Below, one piece after another: positions 24,389 to 34,100 of a stretch of 37,766 bases of DNA. The translations under genes were made by a program, and so were the position numbers. Below the pieces are notes generated by a model. The model did not search any database. It saw only the letters and a list, made by a program, of their open reading frames with translations, and was not told where the DNA came from. Location: positions 1-37,766 of the forward strand of contig VSND01000044.1 of NCBI GenBank assembly GCA_009774145.1. The letters run 5' to 3'. Every line of letters starts with the position of its first letter. Position 1 is the stretch's first letter. The stretch is from Lachnospiraceae bacterium (GTDB lineage: Bacteria > Bacillota > Clostridia > Lachnospirales > Lachnospiraceae).

Positions 24389-27300
24389 ATGAGCGAAATG
24401 ATTTCAGTTGCTTCAGGATTTCAGTATTCTGTTAATATTGGGTTTGATCTGAACAATGATGATAAATTAAAGAATTTTATACCAACCAGATCAGCATTGA
24501 CACTGATGGAAGATATTCTTCTAAGCACCAATTCAACTTCTGCAGAAAGAGCCAGGGTGTTAATCGGAGCATACGGAAAGGGAAAGTCTCATATTGTGCT
24601 GACAATCCTTGCCATGTTGATGAAACGGGAACAGAGTCTTTTTGTAAAAGCCATGCCTAAGATTCAAGAAGAGCCAAAGTTATATCAGTGCGTTCAGAAT
24701 TATTATGATTCTGGCAATAAAATATTTCCGGTAATTATTACTGGAAGTAATACAAGTTTGACACAGGCGTTTCTTCTGGCTTTGCAGAGAACATTATCCA
24801 CTAATGGTCTGTTGGATATTATGCCGGAAACAAATTATAAGGCAGCTGTACAGGTGATTGAAAGATGGGAAAAAGAATTTCCAGAGACCTATAAAAAATT
24901 GAAAGCTTCAATTGATATACCAATTAAAAAATATGTTGAAGAATTGCAGAATTATAATATTGAGGCATATGAAAAATTTGAAAAAATTTATCCGGATTTG
25001 ACATCAGGAAGTGTATTTAATCCATTTCTTGGTTTTGATGTAGTGGATCTATATGAAGAAGCTTTGCGAGGGCTTAAATCAAAAGGCTATACAGGAATCT
25101 ATGTAATATATGATGAATTTAGTAAATTCCTGGAAGCCAATATAACGGAAGCTTCTGTAAGTGATACAAAAATGCTTCAGGATTTTGCCGAAAAGTGTAA
25201 CCGGAGCGGAGAGAATCAGATGCATCTAATGCTGATTTCTCATAAAGAAATTGCAAATTATATTGACAGGTTACCAAAACGGAAGGTTGATGGTTGGCGA
25301 GGTGTATCGGAAAGATTTAAGCATATTCACTTAAACAACAATTTTATACAAACGTATGAAATTGTAGAATCTGCGATACAGAAGAAAAATGAAAAATGGG
25401 ATCTGTTTTGTAAAGAATATGCTGCAAGCTTTTCAGATCTTATTCAAAGATACGAAAAACATAATATATTCGGAGATATCCATTATGAGTTGGTAGGAAA
25501 AACCATTTTTGGATGCTATCCGTTACACCCGGTTTCAACATTTATATTGCCAAGGTTATCAGAGCGGATTGCTCAAAATGAAAGAACATTATTTACCTTT
25601 ATTTCAGCACCGGGTAATTCTACTTTACCCGGATTTTTACATAATTATCAAGATGACCATTTTGAAGTTATCACGCCGGATCTGATTTATGATTATTTTG
25701 AACCGTTGTTAAAAAAAGAGGTTTATAACGGAAGCATTCATGAGAATTATGTGTTGACTGAAATGATTTTGGAAAGGCTGGATGAAATATCTCTTGAAAG
25801 CAAAATAATTAAGACTTTGGCACTAATCTATATGCTTGAACAGTTTGAAAAATTACCTCCATCCAAAGAAGAACTGGTAAGTATTTATTCGATCAGTTTT
25901 ACATCAGAAGAAATCAATCAGGCGATAGATAATCTGATTGAGAAAGAATATGTAATTTATCTCAGGAGAAGCAATAATTTTTTAAGGTTAAAACGAACTT
26001 CAGGGATAGATATTCGTCAGAAAATTAAAGACATGATCGAACTTCAGAGGAAAAAAATTACAGTGAAGGAGACTCTGAATAATTCCAATTTTGACAATTA
26101 TGTATATCCATCACGTTATAATAATGAACATGATATGATCAGATATTTTTCTTTCGAGTTTATTGATGAGGAAGAAGTAACAGAAGATGTTGATTGGACA
26201 TTGAAGAGTTCCATTATTGATGCAGACGGGGTGGTTTATGGAATTATTCCTCACAGCGAAGATTCCATTTCAAAGATAAATGATATTCTTTTATCAACAA
26301 GTGTGCATAGTGAGAGGATTATTTTTATTCTTCCAAAACATTTTGTGGAAATTGAGGATGTAGTCAGAGAATTTAATGCAATATCGGTTCTTAGAGATAA
26401 TGCCAATGATGACAAAGTGCTTTTTGAAGAATATGAAGTGATCTACGAAGATCTTCGGGAAGTAATAGGGACGTTTATGCGTGGTTATATGCGTCCGGAA
26501 GATTATAAATCCAGATATATATATGCAGGAAAAGAAATTTTGGTAAGTAGAAAAGCTGCGTTAACGGAACTGATGTCCAATATATGCGATCAGGTTTATT
26601 CGTGTACCCCGGTAATTAATAACGAGGCAATGAATAAAAATGAAATTACTGTAACGGCTAACAACAGCAGAAATAAAATTGTGGCTGCCTTACTTCGCAA
26701 TGAACTTGAGCCAAATCTCGGTTTTACCGGTTCAGGTCAGGAAGTTTCTATTATGAGGAGCACTTTGATCCGAACAGGTGTTTGGGAAGAGAATGATGGA
26801 TTTCCAAGACTTAATCTTAGACCAACAGTTATTGGACACATGGATGACATGCTGGCTGTTATTGAAAACTTTATTCTTGAAACCCGTCAGAATGGTAGTA
26901 TATCTTTTGAAGAACTGTATAAAAGACTTACTTCACCAGAATATCATATAGGCCTGAGGAGAGGATTAATACCAATATATTTATCAGCAGTTGTCCATGA
27001 ATATAAAAAAGAAGTTATTATATTAGATCGATACGGACAAGTACCATTAACAGCGGATACTATATTACAAATTAATGCAAAACCGGATAGGTTTTCACTC
27101 TCTTATCTGGACTGGAATCCGGAAAAGGAAGCGTTTGTTCAAAGAGTCGCAGATTGTTTTGCCGATTATATTGTAGATGTGGAGCGGAGGGCAAATTCCT
27201 ATGATTATGTTGTATCGGCCATGCGAAGATGGTATATGGCTTTGCCAAAATATGCGAAAGAGAGCAAAAAAGCGCCCGATGGCAGGAAGATTGGTAAAGA

Positions 27301-28006
27301 TCGGCAGGAGACTCTTAAATTATTGAAACAGAATATAAGTGGAAATGAGCTGCTTTTTGATAAGCTGCCCAAGCTATACGGCTTAGTAGATTTCAGGGAA
27401 ACTCTGGCTGATAATATTCGTGCAGTTAAAGATTTTTATGATAACTATGTATCTGACGTAAAGAAAATTCTCTGTAAAGAAGTGAAAGAAATTTTTGTGT
27501 TGCCCAAAGATAAAACCAGGGTGAACAGAATATCGTTATCTTCCGTAATCAAGGACTGGTGTGAATCATTAGAACCAACAGTATTTGAACAATTGTTTAC
27601 AGATGGAACAGAGAAATGTCTTGGTTTGTTTAAAAGCATTACAAATGATGATGATCTGACCATATCAAGATTGGCTAAACTGGCAACAGATTTGAGAATA
27701 GAAGATTGGGATGAAAAAGTATCGGAACTCTTCTTCAAGAATATAAAAAGCTATAAAGAGACTGCTGAAGCACATCACTCAGAAACAAAGGAAGCAGAGA
27801 ATTCTCAGAAGACAAGTACCTATCAGATAACTTTTTTGGATGATAGCGGAACTGCTGTTACAAAGAGATTTAACAGCGTGGAAGGAACTAATAGGGGAAC
27901 TCTTTTATATAATCAGGTTACAGCAGCCTTGGATTCTATGGGACGGTCTATCTCAGATCAGGAAAAGAGACAGGTTTTAGTAGAAATATTAAAAACACTT
28001 TGTTAG
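24389..28006 (+). CDS. sspC: SspC-type large P-loop ATPase
   Basis: A 1205-residue ATPase. Walker A is GAYGKGKS (60-67) and Walker B is IYDEFSKF (240-247), followed by a sensor-like LMLISHKE. The long remainder contains winged-helix-like and helical regions. The first ~450 residues resemble large defence ATPases such as those of BREX and phage-exclusion systems. In SspABCD, SspC is the ATPase needed for modification and thought to move along or reshape DNA for SspB and SspD. AGGTGA lies 7 bases before ATG 24389. Size and position (after DUF4007) match expectation. Assignment by context plus motifs. Confidence 0.8.
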   Translation: MSEMISVASGFQYSVNIGFDLNNDDKLKNFIPTRSALTLMEDILLSTNSTSAERARVLIGAYGKGKSHIVLTILAMLMKREQSLFVKAMPKIQEEPKLYQCVQNYYDSGNKIFPVIITGSNTSLTQAFLLALQRTLSTNGLLDIMPETNYKAAVQVIERWEKEFPETYKKLKASIDIPIKKYVEELQNYNIEAYEKFEKIYPDLTSGSVFNPFLGFDVVDLYEEALRGLKSKGYTGIYVIYDEFSKFLEANITEASVSDTKMLQDFAEKCNRSGENQMHLMLISHKEIANYIDRLPKRKVDGWRGVSERFKHIHLNNNFIQTYEIVESAIQKKNEKWDLFCKEYAASFSDLIQRYEKHNIFGDIHYELVGKTIFGCYPLHPVSTFILPRLSERIAQNERTLFTFISAPGNSTLPGFLHNYQDDHFEVITPDLIYDYFEPLLKKEVYNGSIHENYVLTEMILERLDEISLESKIIKTLALIYMLEQFEKLPPSKEELVSIYSISFTSEEINQAIDNLIEKEYVIYLRRSNNFLRLKRTSGIDIRQKIKDMIELQRKKITVKETLNNSNFDNYVYPSRYNNEHDMIRYFSFEFIDEEEVTEDVDWTLKSSIIDADGVVYGIIPHSEDSISKINDILLSTSVHSERIIFILPKHFVEIEDVVREFNAISVLRDNANDDKVLFEEYEVIYEDLREVIGTFMRGYMRPEDYKSRYIYAGKEILVSRKAALTELMSNICDQVYSCTPVINNEAMNKNEITVTANNSRNKIVAALLRNELEPNLGFTGSGQEVSIMRSTLIRTGVWEENDGFPRLNLRPTVIGHMDDMLAVIENFILETRQNGSISFEELYKRLTSPEYHIGLRRGLIPIYLSAVVHEYKKEVIILDRYGQVPLTADTILQINAKPDRFSLSYLDWNPEKEAFVQRVADCFADYIVDVERRANSYDYVVSAMRRWYMALPKYAKESKKAPDGRKIGKDRQETLKLLKQNISGNELLFDKLPKLYGLVDFRETLADNIRAVKDFYDNYVSDVKKILCKEVKEIFVLPKDKTRVNRISLSSVIKDWCESLEPTVFEQLFTDGTEKCLGLFKSITNDDDLTISRLAKLATDLRIEDWDEKVSELFFKNIKSYKETAEAHHSETKEAENSQKTSTYQITFLDDSGTAVTKRFNSVEGTNRGTLLYNQVTAALDSMGRSISDQEKRQVLVEILKTLC

Positions 28007-28021
28007 TTAGGAGATATATGA

Positions 28022-29167
28022 ATGGCATATTTTGATAACGCAGCAACTACATATCCAAAGCCGGAATGTGTTTATGCGTTTATGGATGAATTTTATCGTA
28101 AAGGTGGTGGAAATGCAGGACGAGGGAATTATGCCATGTCTGCGACAGCGGGCGGTTTAATTGCCGATACAAGAAAAAAACTTCAAAAATTATTTCACTG
28201 TCCGGCTAAACAGGTTGTATTTACTCCCACTGCGACGATTGCGTTAAACATTATTATTCAGGGAATGATTGCAACAGGCATCAAGAATGTTTATATCAGT
28301 CCGTTTGAACATAATGCTGTGACCAGAACATTACATCATTATGAAAAAACAGGAAACATTACTGTTTTACAGTTGGCAGTATCTGACGATTTTTGTTTCG
28401 ACCTAAAAAAAATAAGGTACCAGTTCGATTCTGTCAAACCGGATTTGGTAATCGTAAGCCATGCAAGCAATACCATTGGGTTGATAGCTCCGCTGGAGGA
28501 AATATTTTCTTTGGTCAAAAAATATGGAGCGGTTACAGTGGCCGATATGGCTCAGACGGCAGGTTTAGTTGATTGTAATGTAGGACTGGATACATTTGAT
28601 TTTGCTGTATTTGCAGGTCACAAGACATTATATGGACCTACCGGTATTTCAGGATTTGTTATGAATCCATCGATAAAGCTGCCAGCTGTAATCTTTGGCG
28701 GGACTGGTTATGAATCTGCTAATCAGAATATGCCGGATAGTCTGCCGGAGAAATTTGAGATGGGTACATTGAATATTGCCGGGATAGCGGGGTTGAATGC
28801 TGCACTTGGGTGGATTGCAGAAAAATCTGTTGCGAGACTTTATCAATCTGAAAATGAAAAAAGGAAGAATTTGTTGGATTTGCTGGGTTCTTATGAGTTT
28901 ATAAGGATCATCGGTAATGTAATGCACAGAAAGTATGTTGGTATAGTTGCGTGTGTAATTGATGGAATTAGTAGTGACAGCGCAGATGAAATTTTTAGTG
29001 AATATGGTATAGCTGTAAGAACAGGTTTGCAGTGTGCTCCATTAGCACATGGATTTTTGGAAACATATCCTGCAGGTACAATAAGATTCAGCGTAAACTG
29101 GTTTACTTCTGATCAAGATTTTGAAGAACTGAAACAAGTATTGGATTATATAGAAGAAAATATTTAG
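28022..29167 (+). CDS. sspA: SspA-type cysteine desulfurase
   Basis: A 381-residue PLP enzyme of the class-V aminotransferase family that removes sulfur from cysteine as a persulfide. PLP lysine is Lys201 in FAGHKTLYGPTG, the cofactor-binding Asp is Asp175 in VADMAQTAG, and the catalytic cysteine is Cys338 in RTGLQCAPLAH. This RxGxxCA loop is the SufS/CsdA-like type. The start YFDNAATTYPKP is typical. TAGGAG precedes ATG 28022, 15 bases after sspC. Being inside the operon strongly suggests a dedicated sulfur donor for SspD rather than general Fe-S assembly. In several known ssp loci sspA is first or absent; here it is fourth. Confidence 0.88.
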   Translation: MAYFDNAATTYPKPECVYAFMDEFYRKGGGNAGRGNYAMSATAGGLIADTRKKLQKLFHCPAKQVVFTPTATIALNIIIQGMIATGIKNVYISPFEHNAVTRTLHHYEKTGNITVLQLAVSDDFCFDLKKIRYQFDSVKPDLVIVSHASNTIGLIAPLEEIFSLVKKYGAVTVADMAQTAGLVDCNVGLDTFDFAVFAGHKTLYGPTGISGFVMNPSIKLPAVIFGGTGYESANQNMPDSLPEKFEMGTLNIAGIAGLNAALGWIAEKSVARLYQSENEKRKNLLDLLGSYEFIRIIGNVMHRKYVGIVACVIDGISSDSADEIFSEYGIAVRTGLQCAPLAHGFLETYPAGTIRFSVNWFTSDQDFEELKQVLDYIEENI

Positions 29168-29178
29168 AGGAGAGGATA

Positions 29179-31344
29179 ATGGGGGTCAAAGATGTTTCAA
29201 TAAAAAATGAATACAGGTCGCTAATCGATGATGTGGTTAAAGATTTTTATATTCCATTATTGAAAGAGGCTATACTTTATCAAAGAGCAGTGGGATTTTT
29301 TTCGTCATCAGCATTATTGTTGATATCGAAAGGTATTGAGGGGCTTATACGAAATGGTGGAAAAATCCAAATAATTGCATCTCCAAAGCTGACTGTATCA
29401 GATATTGAAGAGATAAAGAAGGGCTATGAAGTACGGCAGATAATAGAGAATGCGTTAATTAGAGAGCTGGAAGAGCCTGACAATCAAATAGAATTAGAAA
29501 GACTTTCGTTTATAGCAAGATTAGTTGCAGATGGCATACTTGATATAAAGATAGCCTTTTTAACTGAAAAAAATGAAATTGCAATGTATCATGAAAAAAT
29601 GGGACTTATTACAGATGCAAATGGTGATACAGTAGCTTTTTCGGGTTCAATGAATGAAAGTGAAAATGCATTCAAAAGAAATTATGAGTCATTTGATGCA
29701 TTTTGTTCATGGACAACTGATAGTGAGAGAGTATTTCAAAAACAAATGGCTTTTAAGGCAATTTGGGAAGATTACGAACCAGGTGTGGAAATATTAGAGT
29801 TTCCAGTAGCAGTTAAAAAAAAGCTGTATGAATATAATCCTGATCTTAGAAAAGGTAACAGGATGCTTTTTAATGATAATACAGAGGAAAAATTTTCTGC
29901 TGAATTAAAGAATTCTATTTATCTGCCAGCAGATTTTAAAATTCGAGAATATCAAAGAAATGCGATAGAAAACTGGGATAAAATGAATTTCTGCGGTATT
30001 TATGATATGGCAACAGGTACAGGAAAAACTTTGACTGCGTTGGCAAGTATTGAATATCTGTTTCGAAAAAATAATAATAGGCTTGCTGTAGTGATTGTTT
30101 GCCCATATCAGCATTTAGTGGAACAGTGGGTAGAAGATATTGTAAGGTTTGGAATACGTCCCATTATAGGATATTCAGCATCTTTGCAAAAAAAATGGAA
30201 GAAAAATTTAGAACAGGCTGTTCGTTCATTTAATCTTGGAGTATCTGATATATTTTGTTTTATCACAACTAATGCTTCGTTTGTAACGAAGAAGGTACAG
30301 GAGCAGATAGTACAATTAAACAAGGATGCACTATTTATCGTAGACGAAGCACACAATATAGGGGCGATTAATTATAGAAGATTTCTTCCGAATGGTTTTA
30401 AATTTAGATTGGCTTTATCTGCAACCATAGATAGACATAATGACGATGAGGGAACCGTAGCATTGTCATCATTTTTTGGAGAAAAATGTATAGAATATTC
30501 TTTGAAAGATGCAATCGAAAACCAGATGCTTACACGATATTTTTATTATCCGGTATTGACATATTTGGATGAGGATGAACTTGAAGAATATTTAGCACTA
30601 ACACATCAATTAGCAACAACAATAACAAAAAGAAGTGGCAGGGCAGCATTGTCAGAATATGCCAAACAGTTGTTGATTAAAAGGTCAAGAGTTGTAGCAG
30701 GAACAAGAGGAAAGCTTCCTGCATTAAAAAAACAAATTACGCCGTTTAAGAATGATAAACATCTTTTAATATATTGTGGAGCTGCCAATATTAAAGAGAC
30801 AGATGCAGAAGATATAAGTTTTGGCACAAAACAAATAGATCTCGTAACAGATTTACTGGGAAACGAACTGGATATGCGGGTAGGAAGATTTACCTCGCAG
30901 GAGTCGGCCCAAGAGCGCTCACAGATAAGAACGGCGTTTGCAGAAGGTGAAATGCTACAGGCTCTTGTAGCTATAAAATGCCTGGATGAGGGAGTAAATA
31001 TACCAAGCATAAAAACAGCTTTTATTTTGGCAAGCAGCACTAATCCAAAAGAATACATTCAAAGACGGGGCCGAGTGCTTAGAAAATTTCCAGGTAAAGA
31101 CTTTGCAGTTATATATGATTTTATAACCCTTCCCTTTCCGGTAGATTCGTTAGGTTTTCAAAATCAGGAAGTCATAAATTCAACAAAAGGATTAGTTAAG
31201 AGAGAAATCGTTCGTATGTTGGATTTTGCTGAAATAGCAGAAAACCCATCTGAAACGTATGATTTGGTATATGATCTGAAACATGGATTCGGAGTAACAG
31301 AAGAAGATTTTAAGAAAGAGGGGACAGGTAATGATATTATCTGA
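29179..31344 (+). CDS. PLD-nuclease/SF2-helicase fusion, probable PT-linked restriction component
   Basis: A 721-residue fusion. Residues about 20-200 are a phospholipase-D-like nuclease domain with a single HxK motif (His138-Glu-Lys140) followed by the GSMNES turn; proteins with one HxK usually act as dimers. Residues about 250-640 are a superfamily II helicase: MATGTGKT (277-284), DEAH (389-392), SAT motif ALSATID, and motif VI RRGRVLRK (from 629). Such fusions cut or unwind DNA in defence systems. It begins 11 bases after sspA with a GAGGAGAGG site, and its end overlaps the next small gene by 14 bases. Probably one of the SspFGH-type restriction proteins, but I cannot assign the letter without alignment. 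Confidence 0.8.
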   Translation: MGVKDVSIKNEYRSLIDDVVKDFYIPLLKEAILYQRAVGFFSSSALLLISKGIEGLIRNGGKIQIIASPKLTVSDIEEIKKGYEVRQIIENALIRELEEPDNQIELERLSFIARLVADGILDIKIAFLTEKNEIAMYHEKMGLITDANGDTVAFSGSMNESENAFKRNYESFDAFCSWTTDSERVFQKQMAFKAIWEDYEPGVEILEFPVAVKKKLYEYNPDLRKGNRMLFNDNTEEKFSAELKNSIYLPADFKIREYQRNAIENWDKMNFCGIYDMATGTGKTLTALASIEYLFRKNNNRLAVVIVCPYQHLVEQWVEDIVRFGIRPIIGYSASLQKKWKKNLEQAVRSFNLGVSDIFCFITTNASFVTKKVQEQIVQLNKDALFIVDEAHNIGAINYRRFLPNGFKFRLALSATIDRHNDDEGTVALSSFFGEKCIEYSLKDAIENQMLTRYFYYPVLTYLDEDELEEYLALTHQLATTITKRSGRAALSEYAKQLLIKRSRVVAGTRGKLPALKKQITPFKNDKHLLIYCGAANIKETDAEDISFGTKQIDLVTDLLGNELDMRVGRFTSQESAQERSQIRTAFAEGEMLQALVAIKCLDEGVNIPSIKTAFILASSTNPKEYIQRRGRVLRKFPGKDFAVIYDFITLPFPVDSLGFQNQEVINSTKGLVKREIVRMLDFAEIAENPSETYDLVYDLKHGFGVTEEDFKKEGTGNDII

Positions 31345-31498
31345 TGAAATTCAAAAGGTTCCAATTAATGAGCAAAAATTAAATCAAATGATAAATCTTA
31401 TAATTTCAGCAGAAAGGCGAAATATTAAGACCGGAGAATTTACTACTCGGGATATGGTCAATGCAGTGAGAAAAATTATTGAGAAATACGCAGAATAA
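31331..31498 (+). CDS. small 55-residue protein of the defence operon
   Basis: A short gene starting at ATG 31331 inside the end of the helicase gene (14-base overlap, different frame) with GAGGGGACAG ahead. Its sequence begins MILSDEIQKVPINEQKLN and ends VRKIIEKYAE. It is helical and charged with no cysteines. Its stop is 11 bases before the next ATG, so it fills the gap exactly as a translated operon member would. It may be a subunit, adaptor or inhibitor of the flanking helicase and ATPase. No family recognised. Confidence 0.75.
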   Translation: MILSDEIQKVPINEQKLNQMINLIISAERRNIKTGEFTTRDMVNAVRKIIEKYAE

Positions 31499-31509
31499 GG
31501 GAGAAGAAG

Positions 31510-33519
31510 ATGCTGATTAAAAGTATTACATTAAATAACTTTAGACAATTCAAAGGGAAACAGAAATTAGTATTTTCTATTGATGCGAATCAAAATGTAA
31601 CAGTATTGCTTGGGGATAATACTTTTGGGAAAACAACTATTTTGCAGGCATTTAACTGGTGCTTATACGGAATTGCAGATTTTCCGAAAGACAGTAATCC
31701 GGATTTCCTTTTAAATCTGGAAGTTGCAAATGAACAATCAGGTATTCAGCAAAAATGCGAGGTTTATATTGAATTAATTTTGGAACATAAAGGGACTGAA
31801 TATATTGTTTTAAGAAAACAGGCGTACATAGATCGAGCGTATGGGAATTGGAATGCACTGAATAGTCAATTAACAGTATCATACAAGGAAAAAGGGATAA
31901 CAAAGCAGGTAAGAGAAGGCGAGGAAAGAAATGTAATAAATAGTATTTTACCGCAATCACTTTCTGGATATTTCTTCTTTGATACAGAACGCGTATCGGA
32001 TATTAGTACAAGGAAAGATTTGTCAGAAGCTGTTCGAGGGTTACTTGGTTTGGCAGCAGTAGGAAACGCCAGAAAGCATTTGGGGTCACGTACACAAAAA
32101 ACTACGGCAATTGGACAGTGGAGCCACTCACTGGATTCAGGCGGTGATGATAGGGCGAGAGAAGCTAAGGAAACAATTTCCAGAGAAGCGGATAAAATAG
32201 AAGCATTAAAAGCTGAGATCGAAAATGCAGAACATGAATTGGAGAGTCTTAATAATAAAAAAGAGAAAATTGCTGAGATCCTGAGAGATAATCAAAGTAC
32301 AGCAGAATTGCAGAGAAAAAAACAGGATTTGGAATTTTTACTGGAAAGTGAAAGGAAAGAACTTGATGATTCGAATAAAAACTTTTTAAAAATGTTTAGT
32401 TCTAATGCTACCTCATATTTTGCTGTACCGCTTATAGATCAGGCATTAGGATTTTTGAAAAATGCTAATGTTGATGATAGAGGAATTCGGGACATGACTG
32501 AGGCATCTATCCGAGATATTATTAAACGAGGTAGATGTATTTGTGGCACGCCTATTATTATACCACAAGATGGTAACCTGGGAAACAAAGCATATCAACA
32601 TATTATTGATGAACTAAATTATGTTCTTCCTGCACATTTAGGAACGGCAATAATGAGTTTTAAAGATTTAGTAACTATGGATCAACGCAATATAGAACAG
32701 TTTTATTCTATGATAGATCATGTATACAAAGAAATACTAAAACACAGAAATGCGATTGCCAGGATGGAAGACGATATTAGTAGCATAGAAAAAAGTATTT
32801 ATGGTAAGGAAAACATGAGTAGCTATGAAGAAGATATGAACAATATCAAGGCAAATATAAAGCGTATGATTGATAAAAAGGAACGTTGTAATAGAGAGAT
32901 TGGAGCATGTGAAAATGCGATTGATTCAGCGCAAAAGGTGTATGATGGACTGGTAGCTGCATCTGATAGGAACAGAAGATTGATTATTTATTTGGCATAT
33001 GCAGAAAAAATATGCAATTGGATTGATGAAAGTTATGCTGAAAAGGAACAGGAAATGCGTTCTCGTTTACAGGAAAATGTAAATGATATTTTCTCAAAAA
33101 TGTATCATGGTGAACGTAGAGTGCAGATTGACAGTCAGTATCATGTTACGTTATTTGCGCAATTGAATGGTAAAGAAGTGATTACCGGAGAGTCAGAGGG
33201 ATTAAAAAGGGTTAAGAACTTTGCTTTTATTGCGGGATTAGTAGATTTGGCAAAGGCGAAGGCGTCAATGGGTAAGAACAACAAAGCAATAGAATGGGAG
33301 AATGAGGCGTATCCTCTGGTAATGGACGCACCATTTTCGAATGCGGACGAAACACATATTAAAAATATTTCAAAGGTGCTTCCGGAAATAGCAAATCAGG
33401 TAATTATGTTTGTAATGGAGAAAGACTGGCAATATGCTGAAACAGTCATGAATGCTCATGTAGGTAAATATTGTACTTTGAAGAAACTTTCGGAATCTCA
33501 TACGGAAATAGAAGGGTGA
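31510..33519 (+). CDS. DndD/SbcC-like SMC-family ATPase
   Basis: A 669-residue ATPase with the N-terminal start LIKSITLNNFRQFKG and Walker A GDNTFGKTT (35-43), a long central coiled coil (about 205-500), and the C-terminal signature and Walker B (PLVMDAPFSNAD, Asp606). Mid-way is a short Cys pair, CICG (343/345), at the coiled-coil tip region, as in DndD and Rad50-type hook proteins. DndD is the ATPase of double-strand phosphorothioation; in this ssp context a DndD-like ATPase is more likely part of the restriction half (SspFGH-like). Ribosome site GGGAGAAG precedes ATG 31510. Family firm, role inferred. Confidence 0.85.
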   Translation: MLIKSITLNNFRQFKGKQKLVFSIDANQNVTVLLGDNTFGKTTILQAFNWCLYGIADFPKDSNPDFLLNLEVANEQSGIQQKCEVYIELILEHKGTEYIVLRKQAYIDRAYGNWNALNSQLTVSYKEKGITKQVREGEERNVINSILPQSLSGYFFFDTERVSDISTRKDLSEAVRGLLGLAAVGNARKHLGSRTQKTTAIGQWSHSLDSGGDDRAREAKETISREADKIEALKAEIENAEHELESLNNKKEKIAEILRDNQSTAELQRKKQDLEFLLESERKELDDSNKNFLKMFSSNATSYFAVPLIDQALGFLKNANVDDRGIRDMTEASIRDIIKRGRCICGTPIIIPQDGNLGNKAYQHIIDELNYVLPAHLGTAIMSFKDLVTMDQRNIEQFYSMIDHVYKEILKHRNAIARMEDDISSIEKSIYGKENMSSYEEDMNNIKANIKRMIDKKERCNREIGACENAIDSAQKVYDGLVAASDRNRRLIIYLAYAEKICNWIDESYAEKEQEMRSRLQENVNDIFSKMYHGERRVQIDSQYHVTLFAQLNGKEVITGESEGLKRVKNFAFIAGLVDLAKAKASMGKNNKAIEWENEAYPLVMDAPFSNADETHIKNISKVLPEIANQVIMFVMEKDWQYAETVMNAHVGKYCTLKKLSESHTEIEG

Positions 33520-33529
33520 GGTAGGAATT

Positions 33530-34081
33530 ATGTTTGAAGGAGATTACAAAATTAATGGAATACATGCAACTTATATAAAATATCTTAAGGAAGAAGTAAG
33601 AGTATTTGAAAGACTCATAGATGCATATATGGCGGGGGCGATTATAGGCATACTTAATGATAGACGGGCAAAACAGAGCAGCTCAGCGGATACAGCACAA
33701 ATTCTTGCGTCTACTTTCAATAATGAGCATGTAAAGTGTAACGAATTGTTTAAAATTGTAATTCTCAATGATACGTCTAAATCGTGGTCAGATGAAGAAC
33801 GTGTGAATATTTGTTTTAAATATAGAGATAAAATGGACGAAATGGCAATACCGCCGGTATCTGAATATGAAGTCAGGACAATGAAAGAAGCATTAAACTT
33901 ATTCAATGAATATGTGATGGGTGGAATTGAGATTTTATATGAAAATTTTTCCAGTAATGCTACAGTAGGTATTGATAATGTGGTAGATTATGCTTATAAA
34001 GCTATCTTTGATCAACATATTTTGATAGAGAGCAGACGGACAGGTGTTGATGTAAATCAGTTACTTCGTCCGGAATATTAG
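33530..34081 (+). CDS. 183-residue helical protein of the defence operon
   Basis: A helical soluble protein starting MFEGDYKINGIHATYIKYL, with GAGGTAGGA before ATG 33530. No catalytic or metal-binding motif is visible, and no DNA-binding fold recognised. It has blocks of conserved-looking aromatic and acidic residues (FKYRDKMDEMAIPPVSEYEV and VDYAYKAIFDQHIL). It lies 10 bases after the SMC-like ATPase, so the two are probably translated together; a partner subunit of that ATPase is a reasonable guess. It is longer than DndE (about 110 residues) and does not share an obvious DndE pattern. Function not recognised. Confidence 0.7.
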   Translation: MFEGDYKINGIHATYIKYLKEEVRVFERLIDAYMAGAIIGILNDRRAKQSSSADTAQILASTFNNEHVKCNELFKIVILNDTSKSWSDEERVNICFKYRDKMDEMAIPPVSEYEVRTMKEALNLFNEYVMGGIEILYENFSSNATVGIDNVVDYAYKAIFDQHILIESRRTGVDVNQLLRPEY

Positions 34082-34100
34082 AAAGATATAGGTGAGTAAA

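Noticed and set aside
31510..33519. Calling this gene dndD and the island a Dnd (double-strand) system
   Set aside because: The DUF4007 protein and large ATPase identify the ssp type, no DndB or DndE was found, and the SMC-like gene lies downstream in the restriction-like part.
33530..34081. DndE-like identity for the 183-residue protein
   Set aside because: It is much longer than DndE and lacks a recognisable DndE pattern.
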